DNA of 13,303 bases from CAZEER01 sp964511215 (lineage in GTDB: Bacteria > Fidelibacterota > Marinisomatia > Marinisomatales > UBA1611): positions 1-13,303 of the forward strand of contig CAZEER010000061.1 of assembly GCA_964511215.1 (NCBI GenBank), in the 5' to 3' direction. Made by a program: the position numbers and the translations under genes. The notes under the pieces are model-generated. The model was not told the origin of the DNA. It was given only the letters and a program-made list of their open reading frames with translations, and ran no database searches. How positions within the stretch are numbered: position 1 is the first letter of the stretch; each line of letters begins with the position of its first letter. Below, one piece after another: positions 5,744 to 13,303 of this stretch.

Positions 5744-6880
5744 TTAATTACTAGAATTTGTGAGTTGATTTTTCAATTTTTTACCAAATTTAAAAATTCT
5801 TTTTTCTTTGTTATTGAAATCACGATATGAGCTAGTGTTAATGAAAAAAATAATACCTAATTGATCTTTAGGATAATAATACATTCCGGTGCTTACTCCT
5901 GGGTCACCTCCGCCATGACCAATCTCATCACCGATACCCCAAAAATTAGCGTAAGAATCAATGTAATCAGGTCTCAACATATTATCTACAGTTGTTTCTT
6001 CTAAGATTTTAATATTACCATGCTTGCCTTTATTAATAATGCAGAGTAGGTAGTTTGAGAGGTCATTTATTGTCGTCCTTAGACCTCCATCTGGATAAGT
6101 TGTTAATCCATATAATTCTACCTCATCTAATATTGTATGATTATCCTTTGACTCATATAATCTAGAATGCATAAGTCTGTCCATCTCTGAAATAAACCAG
6201 CAAGTATTATTCATATTTAGAGGACTAAATATGATTTCACTGGTAAAAATATTGAGCGGTTTTCCAGATACTTGTTCTACTATATATCCAGCAAGACCTG
6301 CTCCAATATTTGAGTATAAAAATTTTTCACCGGGAATAGATTTTGTGAAGTTATTTTTTGAAAAATTATTCCCATTCAATGATAAATAGTTTTCAAGAAA
6401 CTCTCCCAGTGGAGTAGGCGAATCATCTCCATAGTTATATGATGGTAGATATATATCCTGGTTATCTTTTATACCTGAAGTATGACTCATTAGGTGTCTA
6501 AGAGTGATAATCGAATCAGGTGTAAAAGGGTTAGAGACATTAAATGGTAAAAAAATATTTATATCGTCATCTAGTGCTACTATTTTTTGTTCTACAAGAT
6601 ACATGATGGATACACCAACAAATGTTTTACTAATAGATGCAATATTCATGATAGTATTAGTTGTAAATGGTGTCTGTGTTTTTATATCTGAATAGCCATA
6701 TCCTTTTGAAAAAATAACAGAATCATTTGATAAAATAGCAATTCCCATCCCTGCAATATTTGCACTAGAAATAGATTGATGAATATATCGGTCAAATTCA
6801 TGGATCAAGGTATTGCGGTCTTCAGCTTTTATAAAATATATAGAAATGATTAGTGTTAGAAAAAAAGAAGAGTATTTCAT
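5744..6880 (-). CDS. Exported serine hydrolase of the beta-lactamase/class C-like family
   Basis: The 378-residue protein has a signal peptide (about 1-19, FIKA before ED) and the penicillin-binding-protein/class C beta-lactamase fold. All three active-site motifs are present: S82-x-x-K85 in ASISK, Y189-S-N191, and H322-G-G in GHGGGDPG. HLMSHTSGI (129-137) and the RTTINDLSNYL segment (268-278) are also typical of this family. Members include D-amino-acid peptidases, esterases and other periplasmic hydrolases; true beta-lactamase activity is uncommon in this branch, and the substrate cannot be told. The ATG at 6880 places the signal peptide correctly but lacks a Shine-Dalgarno sequence, which is common in this superphylum. 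It is divergent from the large TPR/FG-GAP gene across 112 bases and precedes the membrane-protein gene. It should act in the periplasm or at the surface. Confidence 0.92.
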   Translation of the reverse strand: MKYSSFFLTLIISIYFIKAEDRNTLIHEFDRYIHQSISSANIAGMGIAILSNDSVIFSKGYGYSDIKTQTPFTTNTIMNIASISKTFVGVSIMYLVEQKIVALDDDINIFLPFNVSNPFTPDSIITLRHLMSHTSGIKDNQDIYLPSYNYGDDSPTPLGEFLENYLSLNGNNFSKNNFTKSIPGEKFLYSNIGAGLAGYIVEQVSGKPLNIFTSEIIFSPLNMNNTCWFISEMDRLMHSRLYESKDNHTILDEVELYGLTTYPDGGLRTTINDLSNYLLCIINKGKHGNIKILEETTVDNMLRPDYIDSYANFWGIGDEIGHGGGDPGVSTGMYYYPKDQLGIIFFINTSSYRDFNNKEKRIFKFGKKLKNQLTNSSN

Positions 6881-6960
6881 TTTTTAATTTATTGAAATTT
6901 TAGATTTTATAATTAAAATAATATTTGAATTCATTGCACAATTATTAATGAGGATTGTTT

Positions 6961-6988
6961 TTAGTTTTTATTACAATGGGTAGATTAT
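6961..6988 (+). promoter_or_regulatory. Candidate promoter of the large surface-protein gene (TTAG-N16-TAGATTAT), leaderless arrangement
   Basis: TTAG at 6961-6964 and TAGATTAT at 6981-6988 are 16 bases apart. The 17 bases 6976-6992 are identical to 250-266 in front of the Rieske gene. The second element ends only four bases before the ATG at 6993, so a start six or seven bases behind it would fall at the A of the ATG. The TTAG is a poorer match than the TTTG in the other two copies. Confidence 0.45.
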
Positions 6989-6992
6989 TAAT

Positions 6993-9900
6993 ATGATTAA
7001 TCGGGTTATATGCATATTATTGTTTATTGGACTGTATTTTTGTAATTGTTCTAGTAAAGTACAGGTTGATCAAGTAACGTTTAGTAAGATGGTCTCCGCA
7101 CGCAATCTAGGGATTGCCTATCTGGAAGAAGAAAGATATTCAGATGCAGTAAAAGAATTTGAAATTTTAATCAATTCTGCACCTGAAGAGCCCCTTGGCT
7201 ATGCTAATCTTGGGCTAACCTATATGCGTATGAATGGTACGCTAGAAAAATCTGAAGAGTGGTTGGTTAAGGCTTTGGAAATTTCACCAGACAATCCCGA
7301 TATAAGGCTACTTTTAGCTGAACTATACCAGTTAATTGGCAGAGGAAAAGATGCAATAAAGATTCTTGAAGAGACAATAAAAAAAACCCCTGACCATATA
7401 AAAACAAGATATGAGTTAGCTTTATCTTATTCTCAAATTAGAGATCCAGATTCTCGAGGTAAAGCGATAGAGCATATGAAATACGTTGCAAATGCCTTAC
7501 CGGCCAATGTAATTGCAACATTTAAATTGGTTGAACTATTGCTAAAGAGCGAGCACCCCAATGAGGCCCTGAATTATTTGGAAATTATTAACCAGACATT
7601 GCCTCAATTAAAAGATGGTGCGGAAGAATTATTGGCAAGAGTATTAGTTTTCCTTAAAAATGGAGATACAAAGTCTGCGTATTCTCCAGTTATGATTTTA
7701 CATAATCTATTAAAACCTAAATCCCTCTATAGAGCATCAGTCGAAGAGCTTGAAGGGACAAACGGACCTTTTTCAGGTAATCCGATTCTTCGTTTTTTGA
7801 ATACAGAAACCCCAAAACCTGAGGGACCTTTTTCAATACCAATGGCTGTAAAATTCGTTGATGTGACAGAGCCCGCAGGCCTGAATATTGTGATGCCTGA
7901 CAATGCTATAGATAATACATCGAAAATCATTTTTACTATGGGTGACTATGATCTAGATGGAGACAGTGATATATTTTATTCTAGATGGTCAGAAACAGAA
8001 AAAAAGAGCCAACAATATTTGCTGAATAATAACAATGGAATATTTAAAGATCTAACCTCTGGGTCAGGTATAAAACATCAATCGGAAGATATTGCTGCGA
8101 TTTTTACAGATTACGATAATGATGGTTACCCTGATTTGTTTATTACAAATATCTACAAAAATAGGTTATATAAAAACTCAGGTAATGGAGAATTTGAGCT
8201 AATTAATAGTATAAGTTTAGTTTCAAAAACACCTCCCAATGCTGCAGTATTTGCAGATCTAGATCTGGAAGGTGATTTAGATTTATTTCTAACAACAAAG
8301 TCTGAAAATTATCTCTTCCAGAATAACTCAGATGGGACATTTATTGAGAGAGGACTAGACGCAGGTTTAAATGGAGAAAATTTACAAGGTGAGGACATTG
8401 TCTACGCGGATTTTGACGATGATGGTGATGTTGATTTGTTTGTGTTAAGTAAAAATGGTGGCCACCAGTATTTTGATAATATTCGGCAGGGGTACTTCAA
8501 TAAAATTAAAGATACCAGAGGAATTATCTCAACTAATAGACCCGGCACTGTGATTGCAGGTGACTATAATAATGATGGCGCAATTGATTTATTTATCTCA
8601 GACCTTGTTGGCAAAAACAATCATTTATACAGTAATAATGGAAGCGGTTCATTTCGCCTAAATAATGATTGGGACAGCGAATTAAACTACGACAATAATA
8701 TATCTGCAAGAGATGCAAAATTTCTTGATATAGATAATAATGGTTTTTTAGACATTCTTATTTCAGGAGAAACTATTGACAAGAGAAAGAGAGACACTGG
8801 TATACAGCTATTATACAATAACGGTCTTGGAAAATTTATCGATGCAAGCTCTCTTTTTCCTCAAGGCCTTGGCTCATTTAGCCAAGTAGAAATTGTAGAT
8901 TATGATGGAGATGGTGACCTTGACGTATTTTTGGCAAATATGCGAGGCTACATTCAATTACTGCGAAATGATGGAGGAAACCTGAATAACTTTTTAGCGG
9001 TACGCTTAAGAGGACTGAGGGCTGGTAGTGGGAAAAATAATTATTATGGGATAGGAGCAAAAGTAGAAGTAAAAGCTGGAGAATTATATCAGTTGCGGTA
9101 TGTGAATCAACCTACAATTCATTTTGGCTTAGGAGAGAGTGATGGCGCGGATGTTATGCGGGTCTTGTGGAGCAATGGTGTGCCACAGAATCATTTTAAT
9201 CCAAGATCAAACCAGACCATTGTAGAAGAACAATTTCTCAAAGGATCCTGCCCATATCTATTTGCTTGGACTGGTTCAAAATTTGAATTCATGACCGATG
9301 TTTTATGGCCCAGTGCCCTGGGAATGCCACTTGGAATTATGGCCGGTGAAACTCTATATGCATTTTCTAATTCAACAGATGAATTTTTAATGATACCAGG
9401 AAATAAAATTCAGGCCAAAGGAGGCAGGTATATTTTACAGTTTACAACAGAATTATGGGAGACACCTTACCTGGATAAGATAGAATTGTTGGTTATTGAT
9501 CATCCTGACTCTGTAGATGTTCTAATTGATGAGAAATTTTCACCACCGCCATTTCCCTCTGCGCGGATTTATAATTTTACACAAAAACACGTTCCTGTTT
9601 TTGCGGAAGATCATCGTGGCGAGGATGTACTTGATAAAATTATTCACCAAGATAAAAAGTATCTTTCCAATTTCCTTTCAGATAAATATCAGGGAGTCAC
9701 GGAGTTGCATGATCTCATATTTGGATTTGAGGATTTAGGTCACACTGACTCACTTTTTCTATTTTTACAAGGATGGTTATTTCCTACAGATGCAAGTATC
9801 AATGTAAATATTGCACAGTCAGGTGCAGTCACTACAGTTTTTCCTTATTTGGAGGTAGTGGATGAAACTGGTAATTGGGTGATGGCTGAAGGTAATATTG

Positions 9901-10544
9901 GTTTTCCTAAGGGTAAGAATAAGACGATGGTAATCGACTTAACAGATAAGTTTATATCGAATGATTATCGTTTAAGAATTAGAACAACTATGCAGATATA
10001 TTGGGATCACATATTTATTTCTACTAATGTTTCTGGAAACACCTTGCGCACTACGAAATTAAAACCCGTTACGGCTGACCTGCATTATCGAGGCTTCTCT
10101 AAAATCAGTCGAGAAGATTTTGGTAGTCCCCATATCCCAGACTATTACGATATCACTACCGGACAAAAGTGGCGAGATCTTATTGGAAATTATACTAGAT
10201 ATGGCGATGTATTGCCCTTGCTATTAGAATCTGATAATAAATATGTAATAATGAATTCGGGTGATGAGATCACTCTAAATTTTAATGCTTCCGATCTACC
10301 TGATATCAGAGATGGCTGGACCCGTGACTTTTTGTTTTATAATGATGGATGGCTCAAAGATGGTGACCTGAATACGGCTAGGGGACAGACAGTGGAGCCG
10401 TTGCCTTTTCATGGTATGAATTCATACCCATACAGCGGAGAGGATGATTTTCCAGATAATCAAGAAAATATTATCTATCAGAAGGTATACAACTCAAGGA
10501 CTGTGACCACAGATTCTTTTCGAGGATATTTAAAAAATAAATAA
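6993..10544 (+). CDS. Large TPR / FG-GAP propeller / ASPIC-UnbV surface protein (CRTAC1-like), probable lipoprotein
   Basis: This 1183-residue protein begins with a hydrophobic signal ending in C17 or C19; CNCSS suggests a lipoprotein, though the lipobox is poor. Residues about 30-245 carry TPR-type helical pairs. Seven Asp-rich calcium loops follow, starting at D318, D373, D422, D473, D524, D579 and D637 (pattern D-x-D-x-D-G-x-x-D-[LI]-[FL]), which is what a seven-bladed FG-GAP propeller would need. Residues 665-748 form an ASPIC/UnbV domain. The last 430 residues open with SCPYLFAWTGSKFEFMTD (752-769) and are beta-rich; I recall similar C-terminal parts on large TPR/FG-GAP proteins of other phyla, but no function for them. 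It probably binds proteins or glycans at the outer surface. The ATG at 6993 is needed for the signal. It is monocistronic, facing a small minus-strand gene at its 3' end. Confidence 0.88.
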   Translation: MINRVICILLFIGLYFCNCSSKVQVDQVTFSKMVSARNLGIAYLEEERYSDAVKEFEILINSAPEEPLGYANLGLTYMRMNGTLEKSEEWLVKALEISPDNPDIRLLLAELYQLIGRGKDAIKILEETIKKTPDHIKTRYELALSYSQIRDPDSRGKAIEHMKYVANALPANVIATFKLVELLLKSEHPNEALNYLEIINQTLPQLKDGAEELLARVLVFLKNGDTKSAYSPVMILHNLLKPKSLYRASVEELEGTNGPFSGNPILRFLNTETPKPEGPFSIPMAVKFVDVTEPAGLNIVMPDNAIDNTSKIIFTMGDYDLDGDSDIFYSRWSETEKKSQQYLLNNNNGIFKDLTSGSGIKHQSEDIAAIFTDYDNDGYPDLFITNIYKNRLYKNSGNGEFELINSISLVSKTPPNAAVFADLDLEGDLDLFLTTKSENYLFQNNSDGTFIERGLDAGLNGENLQGEDIVYADFDDDGDVDLFVLSKNGGHQYFDNIRQGYFNKIKDTRGIISTNRPGTVIAGDYNNDGAIDLFISDLVGKNNHLYSNNGSGSFRLNNDWDSELNYDNNISARDAKFLDIDNNGFLDILISGETIDKRKRDTGIQLLYNNGLGKFIDASSLFPQGLGSFSQVEIVDYDGDGDLDVFLANMRGYIQLLRNDGGNLNNFLAVRLRGLRAGSGKNNYYGIGAKVEVKAGELYQLRYVNQPTIHFGLGESDGADVMRVLWSNGVPQNHFNPRSNQTIVEEQFLKGSCPYLFAWTGSKFEFMTDVLWPSALGMPLGIMAGETLYAFSNSTDEFLMIPGNKIQAKGGRYILQFTTELWETPYLDKIELLVIDHPDSVDVLIDEKFSPPPFPSARIYNFTQKHVPVFAEDHRGEDVLDKIIHQDKKYLSNFLSDKYQGVTELHDLIFGFEDLGHTDSLFLFLQGWLFPTDASINVNIAQSGAVTTVFPYLEVVDETGNWVMAEGNIGFPKGKNKTMVIDLTDKFISNDYRLRIRTTMQIYWDHIFISTNVSGNTLRTTKLKPVTADLHYRGFSKISREDFGSPHIPDYYDITTGQKWRDLIGNYTRYGDVLPLLLESDNKYVIMNSGDEITLNFNASDLPDIRDGWTRDFLFYNDGWLKDGDLNTARGQTVEPLPFHGMNSYPYSGEDDFPDNQENIIYQKVYNSRTVTTDSFRGYLKNK

Positions 10545-10551
10545 ATGAGCC

Positions 10552-10647
10552 CTATAGAGTTAGTAATTGGTATAGATTATACGCGACAATTATTGCTCCG
10601 ATAGCTATAACTATTTTTCCTACCCATCTCATACTGACCCTCATCAT
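10552..10647 (-). CDS. Putative 31-residue single-span membrane peptide
   Basis: Between the large surface-protein gene and the regulator, the minus strand holds a 31-codon frame from ATG at 10647 to TAG at 10554-10552. The peptide starts MMRVSMRWVGK, a positively charged head, and continues with about 18 hydrophobic residues (VIAIGAIIVAYNLYQLL) that would make one membrane helix, probably with the N terminus in the cytosol. AAGGA at 10661-10657 lies nine bases before the ATG, better than most large genes here. It ends eight bases from the stop of the converging gene. Supporting signs are the good ribosome site, the basic-then-hydrophobic layout and the lack of anything else in this spacer. 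I do not recognise the family; chance origin in AT-rich DNA remains possible. Confidence 0.5.
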   Translation of the reverse strand: MMRVSMRWVGKIVIAIGAIIVAYNLYQLLTL

Positions 10648-10884
10648 TTTAAAAAATCCTTATTCATACGGTTAATGAATTGTATTGAGTGGTTTTAAAA
10701 TTTTTCTGGTAGGTTGTATTGGGTTGCTTATCGGGCACTCTGCAACATTTTTTGATATTAAAATATTCAGTTGCTATTTCAGGCACTATTTCTTTTATGC
10801 AAAGTAGGTGTATTAAGACCATTATATTTTTATATTTGTAACACGTAGTTGAGCAACTAAATTTCGTGCCATTTTATAAAAAAT
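10648..10884. other. Non-coding stretch with candidate control elements
   Basis: Between the small minus-strand frame and the upstream reading frame I see no open frame of useful length on either strand and no terminator hairpin. The left part contains a loose direct repeat, TTGTATTGAGTGG and TTGTATTGGGTTG. The right part holds the palindrome and promoter-like elements at 10835-10865. The base composition does not differ obviously from other spacers. A small RNA cannot be excluded. Confidence 0.4.
10835..10865 (+). promoter_or_regulatory. Candidate promoter and operator of the TPR-HTH regulator
   Basis: TTTG at 10835-10838 and TAAATTTC at 10858-10865, 19 bases apart, resemble the Bacteroidetes promoter pair TTTG / TAnnTTTG with one mismatch. 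The spacer contains a perfect inverted repeat, TAGTTG-AG-CAACTA (10846-10859), which also covers the first two bases of the second element, where a repressor would block initiation. The regulator gene starts 72 bases further on. This is pattern matching in AT-rich DNA, so support is modest. Confidence 0.35.
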
Positions 10885-10941
10885 ATGCTACGCCATCACT
10901 ACTTATCTGCTACTTATTTTAGATATTATCATAACCTATGA
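10885..10941 (+). CDS. Possible 18-residue leader peptide overlapping the regulator start
   Basis: An ATG at 10885 opens an 18-codon frame, MLRHHYLSATYFRYYHNL, whose TGA stop overlaps the regulator ATG as ATGA (10938-10941). Such overlaps commonly couple translation, and the regulator itself has no Shine-Dalgarno sequence. The peptide is rich in Tyr, His and other aromatic residues. It has no clear ribosome site of its own, so chance is a real alternative. Confidence 0.25.
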   Translation: MLRHHYLSATYFRYYHNL

Positions 10942-12731
10942 AAAATAATTTAATTATTTTTATATTTTTTGGATCAATTTTGTTTTCAGATGGTGAAATC
11001 GAAAAAGGATCCTATGAGTCCAAGGTTGACTCTCTTGGTCTTCTTTCAAAAAAATCACCTGAGAGGGCAATACGTTTTGCCAGAGAGATTCTGGAGGATT
11101 CCTATGATGGGAAGCCTAATCCTCTTGAGTATAAGGTATTAAATAAACTTGGAGAAATATATTTAGAAATTGGTCTAGATACTGAGGCTTTATCCTACTT
11201 CATTGATGCACATAATCAGTTACAGTCGATGGGTGAGAGAAAAACTCCTTGGCTAAAGATTAATATTGGTAATGTTTATTACCAGCAGGGAAAATATATT
11301 GTAGCCAGGGAATATTATCTTCAGGCTTTGGATGTATTTGAATCTTGGGATACAGAAAAAGATAATGCAAGGCTTGGGCAAGTTGTAGCACTTAGCAATC
11401 TAGGTAGAATTGAATTGGCAATAAAAAACTATGATAAGTCTCTCACTATTTTTAAAAAAGCACTAGATATTCAAAGAGAGTCTATTCATTATAGAGTCTT
11501 CCTTCGGAATCCAAAAAAAATAAAAAATAATAATTTTGGGGTTATTCGCAATGTTGCATACCAACACCACCTTCTATCTTCTTTATACAGAGAGTGGGGG
11601 CAGTATGATCTGGCACTAAGAGAATGTGCAACTGTTGATTCAATATTAAGTGTCATCAAAAAGAGGGTCAAAGCTAAAGATAATGAACTGTTTAAGGTTC
11701 TGGGAAATAATTATTCTGAAAAGACAATTCTATTTACCAAGTCTCAAGAATATTCTAAAGGATTGAAAACCACAAGAATAGCAAGCCAGCTATTGAAAAA
11801 ATGGCCTCTGGATTTTGCTGCCCATATGCAAATAGAGGCAGAGTTTTATAATCAGCAAGACAGCCTCTATTTGGCTTTGGAAGCTATTGACAGAGGAATA
11901 AAAGTCTGTGTACTCAATGGAATGACAGTAAAAGAAGTAGAACTTCTCAATCAAAAGATGGATATGTTAAAAATTAATAAACTTGAGAGGAGTGCTCTGG
12001 ATATTGCTCAAAAGATTGTTAAAAAAAATAAATTTTTACATCAGAATCGCATGAACAGTCTCTTCGAAAGTATGGAATACAAATCAGAGTTATTAGTCAA
12101 TCGTAAAAATTTAAAAAATTTGAAAAGCAGGGAATTTGTTTTGTATCTTATCTTGGGAGTTGCTTGCATCATTCTAGGAGTGATCATCATCGGTTATAGA
12201 AATAAAAAGAAATACTCTGAGCAAAAGAAAATGGTGATCGAAAAAGAAAAGAAACTGGTAGAAGCTGAATTGAAAAATAAAGAGAAGGAGCTTATTGATA
12301 TGTCGGCACACATAGTATCAAAAAATGATCTTCTTAATTCAATTTTGAACGATATTGATTATCACACATCTTTAATCAGTAATAAGGATGATCGTAAGAT
12401 AATGAGGCCGCTCAAGAAGCGAATACAGAGTCAGATTGATGATGTGGCTGACTGGGAACAATTTCAGATACAGTTTTTTTCAGTATACCCTGATTTCGTG
12501 GAGTTACTTAAGGAAAAGTATGCGGATCTTCGTACAGGAGATATTAAAATTTGTTGTTATCTTAGGATGAATATGAATACAAAAGAAATTGCCAGGGTCA
12601 GCGGGCTCTCAGTGCGAGCGATTGAAAATAAAAGATACAGGCTTAGAAAAAAATTAAAGTTAGAGACCGAGGTTAGCTTAGAATCTTTTATTGCATCAGT
12701 AGGGAACAAGGATACTGTCTCAAATGAGTGA
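10938..12731 (+). CDS. Membrane-anchored TPR regulator with C-terminal LuxR-type helix-turn-helix
   Basis: The 597-residue protein has a signal or anchor sequence (about 1-17), TPR-like helical repeats (about 40-330; the clearest unit is GNVYYQQGKYIVAREYYLQALDVF) and a single transmembrane segment (400-420, LILGVACIILGVIIIG). A charged coiled coil (about 425-456) and a cytoplasmic DNA-binding region follow. The last part, FFSVYPDFVELLKEKYADL then CYLRMNMNTKEIARVSGLSVRAIENKRYRLRKKL (540-573), matches the LuxR-like helix-turn-helix that ends many Bacteroidetes TPR sensors. I infer periplasmic TPRs sensing a protein or ligand and a tethered domain binding DNA near the membrane. No kinase or receiver domain is present. 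Targets are unknown; its own promoter region, with a palindrome at 10846-10859, and the lipoprotein gene 94 bases downstream are obvious candidates. Confidence 0.85.
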   Translation: MKNNLIIFIFFGSILFSDGEIEKGSYESKVDSLGLLSKKSPERAIRFAREILEDSYDGKPNPLEYKVLNKLGEIYLEIGLDTEALSYFIDAHNQLQSMGERKTPWLKINIGNVYYQQGKYIVAREYYLQALDVFESWDTEKDNARLGQVVALSNLGRIELAIKNYDKSLTIFKKALDIQRESIHYRVFLRNPKKIKNNNFGVIRNVAYQHHLLSSLYREWGQYDLALRECATVDSILSVIKKRVKAKDNELFKVLGNNYSEKTILFTKSQEYSKGLKTTRIASQLLKKWPLDFAAHMQIEAEFYNQQDSLYLALEAIDRGIKVCVLNGMTVKEVELLNQKMDMLKINKLERSALDIAQKIVKKNKFLHQNRMNSLFESMEYKSELLVNRKNLKNLKSREFVLYLILGVACIILGVIIIGYRNKKKYSEQKKMVIEKEKKLVEAELKNKEKELIDMSAHIVSKNDLLNSILNDIDYHTSLISNKDDRKIMRPLKKRIQSQIDDVADWEQFQIQFFSVYPDFVELLKEKYADLRTGDIKICCYLRMNMNTKEIARVSGLSVRAIENKRYRLRKKLKLETEVSLESFIASVGNKDTVSNE

Positions 12732-12825
12732 TGTTGGAGTAGGCAGTGAGTAGTAATTATGTATGTCTATTTATTATGATAATTTGTAATTTTCCTTTAA
12801 TACTAATTGGGGTTCTGTCAGAAAA

Positions 12826-13303
12826 ATGAAAAAGTATCTAATCATTATAACTATCATGTCTGTATTTTGTTTACATAGCTGTGAAAAGACAGTCATAGCA
12901 TATCCGGGGAATAATCAAGATCAAGATCCAAAGCCTCCAGAGGGAGCTATAGTTTGGGCCATAGATGCTGTAGATAATAAAGGCCAATTAGAAGAAAACT
13001 CTGCTGCTGGATTAACAATTGGGACCTTAAACGCAACAGATCCCAATCCGGATGATGAATTCACGTATGTCCTTAGCAGTCAGAAAATTGTGAATAATGA
13101 GGTAACTTATTTTACTCTGAGTACAAATGATGGTGTTACTAATCTTGAGCTGGTAAATAGCAGTATAAATTACGAAGTTCTTACGGGTTCAAAGCAGGTG
13201 GATGTAGTCATCAGTGTGACCGATGATAGCCCAGAGCCTCAGACGTCAGATTTCTCTCTAGCTATTGAAGTGATTAATGTAAACGAGACGCCGTACTTCA
13301 CAA
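12826..13303 (+). CDS. Cadherin-like repeat lipoprotein (5' part, runs off the window)
   Basis: The ATG at 12826 opens a frame that continues to the window edge: 159 codons plus one base, without a stop. The signal MKKYLIIITIMSVFCLHSC ends in a lipobox-like LHSC, with C19 as the lipid site. A short Asp/Pro-rich linker (about 28-39) follows. From about residue 41 there is a cadherin-type beta-sandwich: the typical phrases LEENSAAGLTIGTLNATDPN (55-74), INYEV and VTDDSPEP (132-139), and the junction VINVNETPYF near the edge, where a second repeat would begin. Such proteins are calcium-binding surface adhesins or spacers. It is probably anchored in the outer membrane. No good ribosome site is seen (TTGGGG is 13 or more bases away). 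It follows the regulator on the same strand and may be its target or co-transcribed. Confidence 0.85.
   Translation, partial: MKKYLIIITIMSVFCLHSCEKTVIAYPGNNQDQDPKPPEGAIVWAIDAVDNKGQLEENSAAGLTIGTLNATDPNPDDEFTYVLSSQKIVNNEVTYFTLSTNDGVTNLELVNSSINYEVLTGSKQVDVVISVTDDSPEPQTSDFSLAIEVINVNETPYFT

Noticed and set aside
1..13303. CRISPR arrays, tRNA or rRNA genes, transposases, integrases, phage genes and defence systems
   Set aside because: Reading both strands showed no spaced direct-repeat array, no cloverleaf or rRNA core sequence and no protein with the relevant motifs.

Overview
The window is AT-rich (roughly one third G+C by eye). It looks like a chromosome segment of a bacterium from the Fibrobacteres-Chlorobi-Bacteroidetes superphylum. 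My best guess is Candidatus Marinimicrobia (Neomarinimicrobiota, SAR406). That is inferred from protein style: C-terminal FlgD-like sorting domains with the motif NQNYPNPFNP and the ending FRQTKKMILLK, weak or absent Shine-Dalgarno sequences, and surface lipoproteins with TPR, FG-GAP and cadherin-like modules. I see no rRNA, tRNA, CRISPR array, insertion sequence, integrase or phage gene.

Layout. Bases 1-191 are the 3' end of an exported protein with a sorting domain, closed by a strong terminator. A plus-strand block follows: a Rieske oxygenase (293-1378), an arylsulfotransferase-type propeller with the same kind of sorting domain (1436-3169), a cold-shock protein in its own short transcription unit (3336-3530), a small lipoprotein (3650-4039), a cupin (4094-4456) and a secreted MORN-type repeat protein (4493-5077). 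Two minus-strand genes follow: an unrecognised multi-pass membrane protein with a TTG start (5109-5678) and, upstream of it, an exported serine hydrolase of the beta-lactamase/esterase family (5744-6880). Back on the plus strand is a very large TPR/FG-GAP/ASPIC-UnbV surface protein (6993-10544). A gap of almost 400 bases holds a likely 31-residue membrane peptide gene on the minus strand and a candidate control region. Then come a membrane-anchored TPR regulator with a LuxR-type helix-turn-helix (10938-12731) and the 5' part of a cadherin-like lipoprotein gene (12826 to the window end).

How the genes fit together. Most products are envelope or exported proteins: two sorting-domain proteins, four lipoproteins (one with a poor lipobox), two with ordinary signal peptides and two or three membrane proteins. 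The cytosolic ones are the Rieske oxygenase, the cupin and the cold-shock protein. The TPR-helix-turn-helix protein may control its own promoter and perhaps the lipoprotein gene behind it. No single pathway ties the block together, and no oxygenase reductase, sulfotransferase partner or secretion machinery is present.

The most interesting observations are non-coding or very small. A promoter-like motif, TTTG (once TTAG) - 16 bases - TARATTA, recurs before three genes, in one case so close to the ATG that the mRNA would be leaderless. A nearly identical terminator is used twice. A tiny membrane peptide gene has a good ribosome site. An 18-codon upstream reading frame overlaps the regulator start as ATGA, downstream of a palindrome placed like an operator. 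I found no convincing defence or mobile system.
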